DNA of 64,000 bases from Nocardioides renjunii (GTDB lineage Bacteria > Actinomycetota > Actinomycetes > Propionibacteriales > Nocardioidaceae): contig NZ_CP141058.1 of NCBI RefSeq assembly GCF_034661175.1, forward strand, positions 3,286,001-3,350,000, given 5' to 3'. The notes under the pieces were generated by a model. That model did no database searches, was not told the DNA's origin, and was given only the letters and a program-made list of their open reading frames with translations. Every line of letters starts with the position of its first letter. Within the stretch, counting starts at the first letter, position 1. Shown piece after piece: positions 36,070-43,618 of the stretch. The translations under genes were made by a program, and so were the position numbers.

Positions 36070-36290
36070 TCCTCGCGGTGCGTCGTTCGACTCGGGATCA
36101 TCTCCACGAGGACGATCTGCTGACCGCGGTACCACCTCGCTTGCCGCCCGGGGACCGGGCGACCGCTTCGTTCGGCTGTGTCGGGCCGTACCCGTCGGGT
36201 TCTAGTGAGGTGGCGGCCGGATCGCCGTACCCGTTCTTCCCGAGGCTCGCCGCTGATGACGGCTCAGACGCCTGGTGCGATCGTACGGCG
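36070..36290 (-). promoter_or_regulatory. T-box riboswitch of ileS (translational type)
   Basis: On the minus strand the T-box core GCGAGGTGGTACCGCGGT is at 36140-36123, preceded by a perfect stem CGCCCGG/CCGGGCG. The segment TCCTCG (36112-36107) can pair with GCGAGG of the T-box, or with CGAGGA (36075-36070) of the ileS ribosome site, extending to nine pairs with one G-U. These choices fit the actinobacterial class that controls translation rather than termination. A candidate Ile specifier ATC is at 36257-36255 in a stem-loop; the exact 5' end is not known. Confidence 0.85.
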
Positions 36291-36327
36291 CGGGCGTCGG
36301 GCCGCGCCAATCCGTTGTCCGGCCCTC

Positions 36328-36450
36328 GGTAGTCCAGTGGCGAGCCGTCGTCCCCTGGGTAGTCCAGTGGTAAGCCGTCCGGTCAGGTAGTCCAGTGGCG
36401 AGCGGTCGTCAGAGGCGCCCCGCGGGAACGTCGCGACACTGGACTACCCC
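36328..36450. repeat. GTAGTCCAGTGGCGA array, three direct and one inverted
   Basis: Direct copies of GGTAGTCCAGTGG begin at 36328, 36358 and 36386 (30 and 28 bases apart), and an inverted copy ends at 36450 (CGCGACACTGGACTACCCC). The third and fourth copies can form a hairpin with 12 paired bases. The array lies 43 bases beyond the stop of the nuclease-like gene and 38 bases upstream of the T-box leader. The matching array is on the other side of the gene at 37641-37828. Confidence 0.9.
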
Positions 36451-36492
36451 GACGTGCGGGCCGAGGCCGGCGTCACCCTGCGCCGTGCGGCG

Positions 36493-37530
36493 TCAGGCGG
36501 CCCGGCGGTAGTCGAGGTAGCGCTGCCTCTGCGCCTCGTCGAGGGCGCGGCGTCGGACGACCGTGTCCGTAGGGGTCCACCACGCCGGCGCATCGATCGT
36601 CCAGCCGCGTACGGCGGTGCTGGCGCGAGCCCGGTCCGCCGCGGCCCGCAGCCGGGCGACGAACCCGTCGACGTCGGCCCAGTCGCTGGCGACCATGGCG
36701 ACTGTCTCGAGGCCCAGGTCGCGGAACGCCGCATCCTTGCGGATGTCGCTCGCCGCGCCGGCCAGGCTCAGGTGGGCGCTGCCGTGGTACTGCCCGACCA
36801 GGCCCAGCTCCGGACCGAGGAGGTCCGGCGTGCCCACGTGGCGTCCGTCCAGGGTGAAGACGGGGACGTTGCACCTCGGCCGGGGCAGGCCGGCGCGCTT
36901 CGTCCACACGCCCCGCATCCGGGTCTCCTGTGGAGACCACGAGTTCTCCTCGCCCTCGGCCACGGCGTCGCGCGCCTGCTGGACCCCGGTGACCGGCCCG
37001 AGCGCGGCGACGTACGCCGCCACCTGCGCGAGGCTGACGAGGTCCGAGTAGCAGGCCATGTCGAGAGCGACCACGGCGTCACCGAGCGTGGGGGCGTACC
37101 GCATCTCGAAGACCAGGGACCGCAGTGCCCGGGTGACCGGGAGCCCGTCCTGGATCACGACCTCGGACGGCGAGACGAACTCCTGGCTGACGCCGAAGCC
37201 GGCCTGGGCCAGCGGGTGCCTTCTGGCAGCGAGCGGCACGTCGCGCGCAACCACTCCGTCCGCCGAACCGGTGAACCACGCGCCGCCGAGCCAGTTCAGG
37301 GCGGCCCAGCCCGTGACTGCCTCGCCCTCGCGGAGGACGACGCTCGCCTCGACCATCCGCTGCCGCGGAGTCGGGTCGACGTGGGCAGGCACGAAGAACC
37401 CACGGCTCGTCGTACGCCATCGCGGTCCGCGGGCCTCACCGGGAGTCGGACCCTCCTCCCCACGTGGATCGTGACGCACGGGCAGCACCAACCCGGGCCG
37501 GTCGGGGTGGAAGGGCGGAGGCACGAACAT
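36493..37530 (-). CDS. DUF559/Vsr-like nuclease-fold protein, palindrome-flanked (copy 1)
   Basis: A 345-residue protein paralogous to that at 47792-48796. Shared blocks are EARGPRWRTTS near 32, AVTGWAALNW at 71-80, SWSPQETRM near 198, LPRPRCNVPVFTLDG at 215-229 and the C-terminal TPDLL...GQYHG...H. The last 110 residues resemble a DUF559/Vsr PD-(D/E)XK fold: Asp236, then Gln247 where the paralogue has Glu, followed by His and a basic helix. The Gln may mean lost or altered catalysis. GTAGTCCAGTGG arrays flank it on both sides. The ATG at 37530 begins 27 residues before the first shared block. Function is unknown; a role with the palindromes is inference. Confidence 0.78.
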   Translation of the reverse strand: MFVPPPFHPDRPGLVLPVRHDPRGEEGPTPGEARGPRWRTTSRGFFVPAHVDPTPRQRMVEASVVLREGEAVTGWAALNWLGGAWFTGSADGVVARDVPLAARRHPLAQAGFGVSQEFVSPSEVVIQDGLPVTRALRSLVFEMRYAPTLGDAVVALDMACYSDLVSLAQVAAYVAALGPVTGVQQARDAVAEGEENSWSPQETRMRGVWTKRAGLPRPRCNVPVFTLDGRHVGTPDLLGPELGLVGQYHGSAHLSLAGAASDIRKDAAFRDLGLETVAMVASDWADVDGFVARLRAAADRARASTAVRGWTIDAPAWWTPTDTVVRRRALDEAQRQRYLDYRRAA

Positions 37531-37640
37531 GGCTCGATGTTTCCGTCGCTCGACGCCCCGCGCCCGATATCCACAGGGCGATCTCGGCCGGGCCCGGCGG
37601 CGGTCCTCGCGACAGGTACTCCTGGGTGTCGCCCCTGCCG

Positions 37641-37828
37641 GGGTAGTCCAGTGGCGAACCGCTGCCATAGGCGTCCAGCGGCAGCACGTCGCCACTGGAC
37701 TACCCCGGCGGCCAGCACGTCGCCCCTGGACTACCCCGGCGGTCCGCACGTCGCCACTGGACTACCCCGGCGGCAGCATGTCGCCACTGGACTACCCAGG
37801 CGGGCAGCACGTCACCCGTGGACTACCC
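37641..37828. repeat. GTAGTCCAGTGGCGA array, one direct and five inverted
   Basis: One direct copy (37641-37658, GGGGTAGTCCAGTGGCGA) is followed by inverted copies TCGCCACTGGACTACCCC ending at 37707, 37738, 37769, 37798 and 37828, spaced 30-31 bases. The direct copy and the first inverted copy form a perfect 18-bp stem with a 31-base loop. Spacers of about 10 bases are similar (GGCGG-CAGCA), so units probably arose by tandem duplication. It lies 110 bases upstream of the nuclease-like gene. Confidence 0.92.
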
Positions 37829-37846
37829 GATGGCCGGCACCGCGAA

Positions 37847-37862
37847 GTCAAAGAAACTTGAC
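37847..37862. promoter_or_regulatory. Operator-like palindrome 1 before the membrane/XRE pair
   Basis: GTCAA-AGAAAC-TTGAC is a perfect 5-bp inverted repeat. TTGACA (37858-37863) overlaps it and could be a -35 box. TGTCAAAGAAGTCAGACA follows at 37892-37909 with the same GTCAAAGAA core. Two like sites before a gene pair with an XRE regulator suggest autoregulation. Confidence 0.5.
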
Positions 37863-37891
37863 ATCTCCCGGTCGTCACGAGAGCCTGGCGC

Positions 37892-37909
37892 TGTCAAAGA
37901 AGTCAGACA
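37892..37909. promoter_or_regulatory. Operator-like repeat 2 before the membrane/XRE pair
   Basis: TGTCAAAGAAGTCAGACA repeats the GTCAAAGAA of the first site 45 bases downstream and has TGTC/GACA ends in inverted orientation. It is 22 bases before the membrane-protein ATG, a position suited to repression. Confidence 0.45.
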
Positions 37910-37931
37910 CCATCACCACCTGGAGGACGCC

Positions 37932-38360
37932 ATGCCCCTCACCAACCACGCCGGCCAGAGCACCGGCCCGGGCACCACGGCACGCTGGGTGATCGCGGGT
38001 GTCGCCGGCCTGGTGGCGGCCGGGGCTGTCGGAGCCGTGGCGGCCGCCGTGCGTGACGACGCCCCCGACACCGTCACGTTCGCGGTCTTCGCGGCCCTCA
38101 CCCTGCCGTTCGTCGCCGCGCTGGTGGCGATCCTGCTCGACCGCACCGAGCACCCCGAGCAGGACGAGGACTCCATCGAGTCGCAGTGGACGACGCGGGC
38201 GAGCAGCGGCGCCTTCTACGACACGATCATTGCGATGGGCCTCGCGACGTTCGCCGCCTCGGTCCTCGACACCGCGTCGCTGCCGCTGTGGCTCTTCGTG
38301 GTGCTGGGCCTGGCCGACATGTCGGTCCGCCTGGTGCTGCTGCAGCGTCGGGAGGGCTGA
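37932..38360 (+). CDS. Membrane protein coupled to an XRE regulator
   Basis: A 142-residue protein with four membrane helices in two pairs (ARWVIAGVAGLVAAGAVGAV with FAVFAALTLPFVAALVAILL, then AMGLATFAASVLDTASL with LWLFVVLGLADMSVRLVLL) and an acidic loop between. The layout matches small membrane proteins that accompany XRE-type regulators in many bacteria. GGAGGA lies 5 bases before the ATG. The TGA overlaps the ATG of the regulator (TGATG), so the two are co-translated. Its role is unknown. Confidence 0.8.
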   Translation: MPLTNHAGQSTGPGTTARWVIAGVAGLVAAGAVGAVAAAVRDDAPDTVTFAVFAALTLPFVAALVAILLDRTEHPEQDEDSIESQWTTRASSGAFYDTIIAMGLATFAASVLDTASLPLWLFVVLGLADMSVRLVLLQRREG

Positions 38361-38578
38361 TGGACAACCGGCTGCGGGTGCTGCGGGAGGGCGCCGGGCT
38401 CTCGCAGGCCGAGTGCGCCCACGCGCTCGGGGTGTCACGGCAGACGGTCATCTCGATCGAGAAGGGGCACTTCGACCCCCGACTGTCGCTCGCCTTCCGG
38501 ATCAGCCGCCTCTTCGCCGTCCCGGTCGACGAGGTCTTCGTGCCGGACGGCGACCTCGTGGCGCCGGACGGTGACTGA
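38360..38578 (+). CDS. XRE-family HTH regulator
   Basis: A 72-residue regulator consisting almost entirely of an HTH_3 domain (NRLRVLREGAGLSQAECAHA, LGVSRQTVISIEKGHFDPRL, SLAFRISRLFAVPVDEVF). This YgzD/YvaO-like form is usually encoded next to a small membrane protein and represses its own promoter. The two operator-like repeats at 37847-37909 are candidate binding sites. The start ATG overlaps the upstream stop. Confidence 0.88.
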   Translation: MDNRLRVLREGAGLSQAECAHALGVSRQTVISIEKGHFDPRLSLAFRISRLFAVPVDEVFVPDGDLVAPDGD

Positions 38579-38627
38579 CCGCGGGAACCCGTTTGCGCGG
38601 GCTCGTCGCCCACGGTTGGCTGCTCCC

Positions 38628-39173
38628 ATGGCGCACCCCGGATACGACGGCATGTGGCTCCCGACCGACCAGGACCCGCGGATGCAGATGGGTCCGACGC
38701 GCGGTGAGCGCGAGTGCCTCGTCGGCTACCTCGAGTTCTACCGGCAGACGCTGGCCCTCAAGTGCGACGGGCTCGACGCGGAGCAGCTCGCCACGAGGGC
38801 CGTGCCGCCGTCCAACATCTCGCTGCTCGGCCTGGTGCGGCACATGGCCCGGGTGGAGCAGAGCTGGTTCAGGCGGGTGATCGAGGCCCGGATGGACATC
38901 CCGCGCCTCTTCCAGGACGAGGCCGAGGACGCCGGCTTCACCTTCCCCGAGGCCGACGACGAGCTGGTGCGCGTGAGCCACGCGCTGTGGCAGTCGGAGA
39001 TCGCCTACGCGCGCGAGGTGCTGGAGCGCACCGACCTCGCCACCGTCGTGGACGTGCACGGGGAGCCCACCGAGGTGCGCGACATCGTCGTCCACATGAT
39101 CGAGGAGTACGCCCGCCACTGCGGGCACGCCGACCTGGTGCGCGAGTGCATCGACGGCCGCGCCGGCCAGTAG
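38628..39173 (+). CDS. DinB/DUF664 family protein (mycothiol transferase-like)
   Basis: A 181-residue DinB four-helix-bundle protein of the DUF664 group. Conserved metal-ligand histidines appear in LLGLVRHMARVEQSWF (near residue 72) and in VVHMIEEYARHCGHADLVRE (near 155-174). Such proteins bind zinc or nickel and may transfer mycothiol or related thiols. The ATG lies after a TTGGCT hexamer at 6 bases. It stands alone between the XRE pair and dapD. Confidence 0.82.
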   Translation: MAHPGYDGMWLPTDQDPRMQMGPTRGERECLVGYLEFYRQTLALKCDGLDAEQLATRAVPPSNISLLGLVRHMARVEQSWFRRVIEARMDIPRLFQDEAEDAGFTFPEADDELVRVSHALWQSEIAYAREVLERTDLATVVDVHGEPTEVRDIVVHMIEEYARHCGHADLVRECIDGRAGQ

Positions 39174-39211
39174 GGCGCCGCACCTGACGTCCCACGGTGG
39201 GGCGGCCTCCG

Positions 39212-39217
39212 TACGCT
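39212..39217 (+). promoter_or_regulatory. -10 box of dapD, leaderless spacing
   Basis: TACGCT (TANNNT) lies 7 bases before the GTG of dapD, so the transcript probably begins at the start codon. Confidence 0.5.
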
Positions 39218-39224
39218 TGCCCGC

Positions 39225-40163
39225 GTGACTGCTGCTTCCGGCTACGGCCTGCTGACCCTCCACGGCGACACCGTCCTCGACGCGTGGTTCCCCTCCCCCG
39301 TGCTGGGTGCGACCGAGGGCGAGCCGTCCGCGGAGCTCGCGCACCTCGACGGCGGCGAGGACGACATGCGCGGCGTGACCCGTCAGGTCCGGTTGGTCGA
39401 GATCGCCGACCTCGACGCGGCGCCCGCGTCCACGGAGGACGTCTGGCTGCGCCTGCACCTGCTGTCGCACCGCCTCGTGCGCCCGCACGGGATGAGCATG
39501 GACGGTGTCTTCGGCCTGCTGACCAACGTCGTGTGGACCAGCGCCGGTCCCTGCGCGGTCGAGGGCTTCGAGCAGGTCCGCGCCCGGCTCCGCACCGTGG
39601 TGCCCGGGCACGTCGTGCAGGTCTTCGGCATCGACAAGTTCCCGCGGATGACCGACTACGTCGTCCCCGGCGGCGTCCGCATCGCCGACGCCGACCGCGT
39701 CCGCCTCGGCGCCCACCTCGCCGAGGGCACGACCGTCATGCACGAGGGCTTCGTGAACTACAACGCCGGCACGCTCGGCGCCTCGATGGTCGAGGGCCGC
39801 ATCTCCGCCGGTGTCGTCGTCGGCGAGGGCTCGGACGTCGGTGGCGGCGCGTCGATCATGGGCACGCTGTCCGGTGGCGGCAAGGAGGTCATCTCCGTGG
39901 GCGAGCGCTGCCTGATCGGCGCCAACGCGGGCATCGGCATCTCCTTGGGCGACGACTGCGTGGTCGAGGCCGGCTGCTACGTCACCGCCGGCACCAAGGT
40001 GACCGTCAGCGACATGGACGGCAAGCCGCAGGTCGTGAAGGCGGCCACCCTCTCGGGCGTCGACAACATCCTGTTCCGCCGCAACTCGGTCAGCGGCGCC
40101 ATCGAGGCCGTGCCGTGGAAGGGCGAGGGCATCGCCCTCAACGCGGCGCTGCACGCCAACTAG
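39225..40163 (+). CDS. dapD: Tetrahydrodipicolinate N-succinyltransferase
   Basis: A 312-residue actinobacterial-type DapD. The N-terminal domain precedes a left-handed beta-helix at about 155-285 (TTVMHEGFVNYNAGTLGAS, VVVGEGSDVGGGASIMGTL, GERCLIGANAGIGISLGDDC). It transfers succinyl from succinyl-CoA to tetrahydrodipicolinate, the first succinylase-branch step to meso-DAP and lysine. The GTG start is fixed by the TACGCT box 7 bases upstream. dapC lies 1 kb away on the other strand and dapE about 7 kb away. Confidence 0.95.
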   Translation: MTAASGYGLLTLHGDTVLDAWFPSPVLGATEGEPSAELAHLDGGEDDMRGVTRQVRLVEIADLDAAPASTEDVWLRLHLLSHRLVRPHGMSMDGVFGLLTNVVWTSAGPCAVEGFEQVRARLRTVVPGHVVQVFGIDKFPRMTDYVVPGGVRIADADRVRLGAHLAEGTTVMHEGFVNYNAGTLGASMVEGRISAGVVVGEGSDVGGGASIMGTLSGGGKEVISVGERCLIGANAGIGISLGDDCVVEAGCYVTAGTKVTVSDMDGKPQVVKAATLSGVDNILFRRNSVSGAIEAVPWKGEGIALNAALHAN

Positions 40164-40165
40164 CC

Positions 40166-41131
40166 GTGCCCTCCCTGCGCACGGCGGCCGTCGGCACCGT
40201 GGTGGCCCTCGGCGCCGTCGCCGCTGCCGTGGTGCTCGTCGACCGCAGCGGCGTGGACACGCCCTTCGACTCCAGCGGGTGCACCGCCGAGGTGGACGGC
40301 CACACCGTGGAGGTCGACCTCGAGCAGGCCGAGAACGCCGCCCTCATCACGGCGATCTCGGTCCAGCGCGGCATGCCCGCCCGGGCCGCGAGCATCGCGC
40401 TGGCGACGGCCTACCAGGAGTCGAAGCTCTACAACATCGACTACGGCGACCGCGACTCCGTCGGCTTGTTCCAGCAGCGTCCGTCGCAGGGCTGGGGCAG
40501 CGTGGCGCAGCTGACCGACCCGGTCTACGCCACCAACGCCTTCTACGACGCGCTCGCGCAGGTCGAGGGCTACGAGGGCATGCAGATCACGGCCGCCGCC
40601 CAGGAGGTGCAGCGCTCGGCCTACCCCGACGCGTACGCCGACCACGAGCAGGACGGCCGCGCCCTCGCCTCGGCCCTCACCGGCAACTCGCCGCGGGCGA
40701 TGTGGTGCGACGTGCCGGGCGACGCCGAGGAGGCCACCGACGAGCTCGACGAGACGGGGCTGGTGCCCCGCGCGGCCGCCGTACGCCGCGACCTGGAGGC
40801 GCGCTTCGGCACCCTGTCGCTCGGCGGCTTCGAGCCCGGCGGGGTGTCGAGCGGGCACATGGAGGGCTCCGCGCACTACGAAGGGCGCGCCGTCGACGTC
40901 TTCCACCGCCCGGTGACCGCGGAGAACCGCAAGCGGGGCTGGGCGATGGCGACCTACCTCGTGGCCAACGCCCACCGGCTCGACGTGCGCACCATCATCT
41001 TCGACGACCGGATCTGGCAGGCGAACCGCTCGGACGACGGCTGGCGCGACTACCGGGTCCCGTCGTCATCGGGCGGCGACCGGGCGATCCTCGAGCACCG
41101 CGACCACGTCCACGTCGACGTCTTCGACTGA
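40166..41131 (+). CDS. Membrane-anchored cell-wall-like hydrolase or binding protein
   Basis: A 321-residue exported protein with an N-terminal anchor (LRTAAVGTVVALGAVAAAVVLV). Residues about 50-190 resemble a lytic transglycosylase-like fold (IALATAYQESKLYNIDYGDR with a candidate catalytic Glu, then SVGLFQQRPSQGWG). Residues about 215-320 have SSGHMEGSAHYEGRAVDVFH and DHVHVDVF, like the His/Asp metal site of VanY/M15-type domains. A two-domain peptidoglycan enzyme is suggested. The GTG starts two bases after the dapD stop. Confidence 0.7.
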   Translation: MPSLRTAAVGTVVALGAVAAAVVLVDRSGVDTPFDSSGCTAEVDGHTVEVDLEQAENAALITAISVQRGMPARAASIALATAYQESKLYNIDYGDRDSVGLFQQRPSQGWGSVAQLTDPVYATNAFYDALAQVEGYEGMQITAAAQEVQRSAYPDAYADHEQDGRALASALTGNSPRAMWCDVPGDAEEATDELDETGLVPRAAAVRRDLEARFGTLSLGGFEPGGVSSGHMEGSAHYEGRAVDVFHRPVTAENRKRGWAMATYLVANAHRLDVRTIIFDDRIWQANRSDDGWRDYRVPSSSGGDRAILEHRDHVHVDVFD

Positions 41132-41149
41132 GGGCTCGGCGCTCCGACC

Positions 41150-42268
41150 TCAGGCCGTGAGCCGGGCGGCCGCGGCCGCCACGCGCTCGTCGGTGGCGGT
41201 GAAGGCGACGCGGACGTGCCGGCGACCGGCCGCTCCGTAGAACTCCCCGGGCGCGACCAGGACGCCCTTCCCGGCCAGGTCGGCGACCGTGCTCCAGCAG
41301 TCCTCGTCGCGGGTCGCCCACAGGTAGAGCGACGCCTCGGAGTGGTCGATGCGCAAGCCCGCGGACCGCAGCGCGTCCTTGAGCACCAGGCGCCGGGCGG
41401 CGTAGCGGGCGTGCTGCTCCGCCACGTGCTCGTCGTCGTCGAGCGCCGCGGCCATCGCCCGCTGCTGCGGGCCGGGCATCTGCAGGCCGAGGTTCTTGCG
41501 GACCGCGAGCAGCTCGCCCACCAGGGCCGGGTCGCCGGCGACGAAGGCGCAGCGGTAGCCGGCGAGGTTGGACCGCTTCGACAGCGAGTGGACGGCGAGG
41601 ATCCCGTCGAGCGAGCCGCCGTTGACCTGCGGGTCGAGGAGCGACAGCGGCTGGTCGCCCTCCCACGCGCACTCGATGTAGCACTCGTCGGAGACCAGCA
41701 CGGTGCCGCGCTCGCGGCACCACTCCACGACCTTGCGCAGGTGCTCGAGCGGCAGGACGCGGCCGGACGGGTTGGCCGGGCTGTTGATCCACAGCAGCCG
41801 CGGCGTGCGCGGCCCGAACGCGGTCAGCGAGTCGGTGGCGAGGCTGTCGGCACCGGCCAGCGCCGCGCCCACTTCGTACGTCGGGTAGGCCAGCGCGGGG
41901 TAGCCGACGAGGTCGCCGGCGCCGATGCCGAGCTGGACCGCCATCGAGGCGATGAGCTCCTTGGACCCGGTGACCGGCAGCACGCCGTCGAGGCCGAGCC
42001 CGGTGACGCCGTGGCGTCGCGACAGCCAGTCCACCGCCGCCCGGCGCGTCGCCTCGAGGCCGATCGTCGTCGGGTAGCCCGGCGAGTCAGCGGCCGCCCG
42101 CAGCGCTGCCTGCACCACCTCGGGCGTGGGGTCGACCGGCGTGCCGACGGACAGGTCGCACACCCCGTCGGGGTGCGCGCGAGCCGTGGAGGCGTGCGCC
42201 GTGAGCTTGTCCCAGGGGAAGTCCGGGAGCCGGCCGGAGACCGGCCCCCTCGCCTGGGACGGGATCAC
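41150..42268 (-). CDS. dapC: Succinyldiaminopimelate transaminase
   Basis: A 372-residue class I/II PLP aminotransferase of the actinobacterial DapC type. The PLP Lys is in HSLSKRSNLAGYR near residue 224, the phosphate-binding region is PVTGSKELIAS, and NSPANPSGRVLP contains the substrate-binding Asn. It makes N-succinyl-LL-diaminopimelate with glutamate as donor. The GTG start overlaps the ferredoxin stop by four bases, the fdxA-dapC order usual in Actinobacteria. Confidence 0.93.
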   Translation of the reverse strand: MIPSQARGPVSGRLPDFPWDKLTAHASTARAHPDGVCDLSVGTPVDPTPEVVQAALRAAADSPGYPTTIGLEATRRAAVDWLSRRHGVTGLGLDGVLPVTGSKELIASMAVQLGIGAGDLVGYPALAYPTYEVGAALAGADSLATDSLTAFGPRTPRLLWINSPANPSGRVLPLEHLRKVVEWCRERGTVLVSDECYIECAWEGDQPLSLLDPQVNGGSLDGILAVHSLSKRSNLAGYRCAFVAGDPALVGELLAVRKNLGLQMPGPQQRAMAAALDDDEHVAEQHARYAARRLVLKDALRSAGLRIDHSEASLYLWATRDEDCWSTVADLAGKGVLVAPGEFYGAAGRRHVRVAFTATDERVAAAAARLTA

Positions 42269-42591
42269 TCGTCGTGCTCCTGCGGGGGCAGCGCGGCGAC
42301 GAGCTCGTGGTCCTTGTCGATGACGCCCATCTTGGCGGCACCGCCGGGCGAGCCGAGGTCGTCGAAGAAGTGGACGTTGGCGTCGTAGTAGCCCTTCCAC
42401 TCCTCCGGGGTGTCGTCCTCGTAGAAGATGGCCTCGACCGGGCACACGGGCTCGCAGGCGCCGCAGTCGACGCACTCGTCGGGGTGGATGTAGAGCATCC
42501 GCTTGCCCTCGTAGATGCAGTCGACGGGGCACTCATCGACGCACGCGCGGTCCTTGAGGTCGACGCACGGCTGGGCGATGACGTAGGTCAC
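42265..42591 (-). CDS. fdxA: Seven-iron ferredoxin
   Basis: A 108-residue ferredoxin with 3Fe-4S and 4Fe-4S clusters: cysteines in QPCVDLKDRACVDECPVDC (residues about 8-24) and in CVDCGACEPVCPVEA (about 40-54). The C-terminal half is the extension typical of the FdxA group. It carries electrons for cytoplasmic enzymes such as P450 systems. GTG at 42591 follows AGGAGG by 6 bases. It is co-translated with dapC. Confidence 0.94.
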   Translation of the reverse strand: MTYVIAQPCVDLKDRACVDECPVDCIYEGKRMLYIHPDECVDCGACEPVCPVEAIFYEDDTPEEWKGYYDANVHFFDDLGSPGGAAKMGVIDKDHELVAALPPQEHDE

Positions 42592-42643
42592 CAGGTCCTC
42601 CTGAAGACGGCTGGGCACGGATGGGGAGCGTGTCGCTCCACTC

Positions 42644-42649
42644 TAGTAT
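42644..42649 (+). promoter_or_regulatory. -10 box of the GNAT gene, leaderless spacing
   Basis: TAGTAT lies 7 bases before the GTG at 42657. The spacing fits a transcript that begins at the start codon and decides this start over the ATG at 42666. Confidence 0.55.
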
Positions 42650-42656
42650 CCGGTGG

Positions 42657-43598
42657 GTGCCGGACATGTCAGAACCCCGTGCAGGCGAGACAGCAGCCGA
42701 GACCGCCGTGCGTGGCCACACCCTCGGACCGCACGTCGTCGGGCAGCGGATCGTGGTCCGCCACCTGCTCCCGGACGGCCGCGCGACCGACGTCCTCGGG
42801 ACCTGTACGGCGTGGGGCGCGGGCACGCTGACGATCGAGCGCGACGGCCCGCACGCCGGCGCCGGCCCGGTCGTCGTCGCGCTGGCCGACGTCGTCACCG
42901 GCAAGCCGGTCCCGCCCCGCGCGTCGGTGCGGGCGTGGGTGGGCGCGCGCGAGTGCGAGGAGCGGATCGCCGCCCTGTGGGCCTCCACGACGACGGAGCC
43001 GCTCGGGTCGTGGCTGCTGCGCGCCTCCCCTCCGCACGGCGGGAGGCTGCGCCGCCGCGGCAACTCGGCGTTGGCCATGGACGAGCCGGGCTTCGGCTGG
43101 GTCGACGCGGCATGGGGCGTACGGCGGTTCTACGACGGCCTCGAGCAGACGCCGTTGATCCAGGTGCAGCTCGGGTCGGCGGTGGAGCAGAAGCTCGCCA
43201 CCTTGGGCTTCACACCGATGGGGGACGGCGATGCCCACGCGCAGCTGGCGCCGGTCGCGCAGGCGCTGAGGTCACTGCGGGCGGTGGCGCCGGAGGCCGA
43301 CGCCGAGCTCGACGAGACCGCGGACCGGGTCAGCGTCAGGCTGGCGGGAGGTCGTGCCACCGGGACCGGCGTGCTGTCGGACGACTGGCTGCTGGTTGAG
43401 GGGCTGGCGGTGGACGAGGGCCACAGGCGGCGCGGGCTCGCGAGCGGCGTGCTGGTCGAGCTGCTCGACTGGGGCGCCTCGCAGGGCGCCCGGACGGCGA
43501 TGCTGCACGTCGAGGTCGCCAACGAGCCGGCGCTGGCGCTCTACGCGCGCCACGGCTTCGTCACGCACCACACGAACCGCTACCTCGTCGGGCGCTGA
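42657..43598 (+). CDS. GNAT acetyltransferase with N-terminal extra domain
   Basis: A 313-residue protein. The first 90 residues resemble a small beta-barrel (GQRIVVRHLLPDGRATDVLG, WGAGTLTIERDG); residues about 190-313 form a GNAT domain with the acetyl-CoA loop VDEGHRRRGLASGVLVELL and HVEVANEPALALYARHGF. The acceptor is unknown. The family is common beside fdxA-dapC in Actinobacteria. It is divergent from fdxA with a 65-base gap holding both promoters. Confidence 0.85.
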   Translation: MPDMSEPRAGETAAETAVRGHTLGPHVVGQRIVVRHLLPDGRATDVLGTCTAWGAGTLTIERDGPHAGAGPVVVALADVVTGKPVPPRASVRAWVGARECEERIAALWASTTTEPLGSWLLRASPPHGGRLRRRGNSALAMDEPGFGWVDAAWGVRRFYDGLEQTPLIQVQLGSAVEQKLATLGFTPMGDGDAHAQLAPVAQALRSLRAVAPEADAELDETADRVSVRLAGGRATGTGVLSDDWLLVEGLAVDEGHRRRGLASGVLVELLDWGASQGARTAMLHVEVANEPALALYARHGFVTHHTNRYLVGR

Positions 43599-43618
43599 CC
43601 CTGGTCGGAGCAGCCCGG

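Noticed and set aside
37641-37828. CRISPR-like repeat array
   Set aside because: Units are half-palindromes of about 20 bases with spacers of about 10 similar bases, too short for CRISPR spacers, and no cas gene is near.
36328-37828. Classical insertion sequence
   Set aside because: No transposase motif (DDE, HUH or serine recombinase) is seen in the enclosed protein, and no target duplication could be identified.
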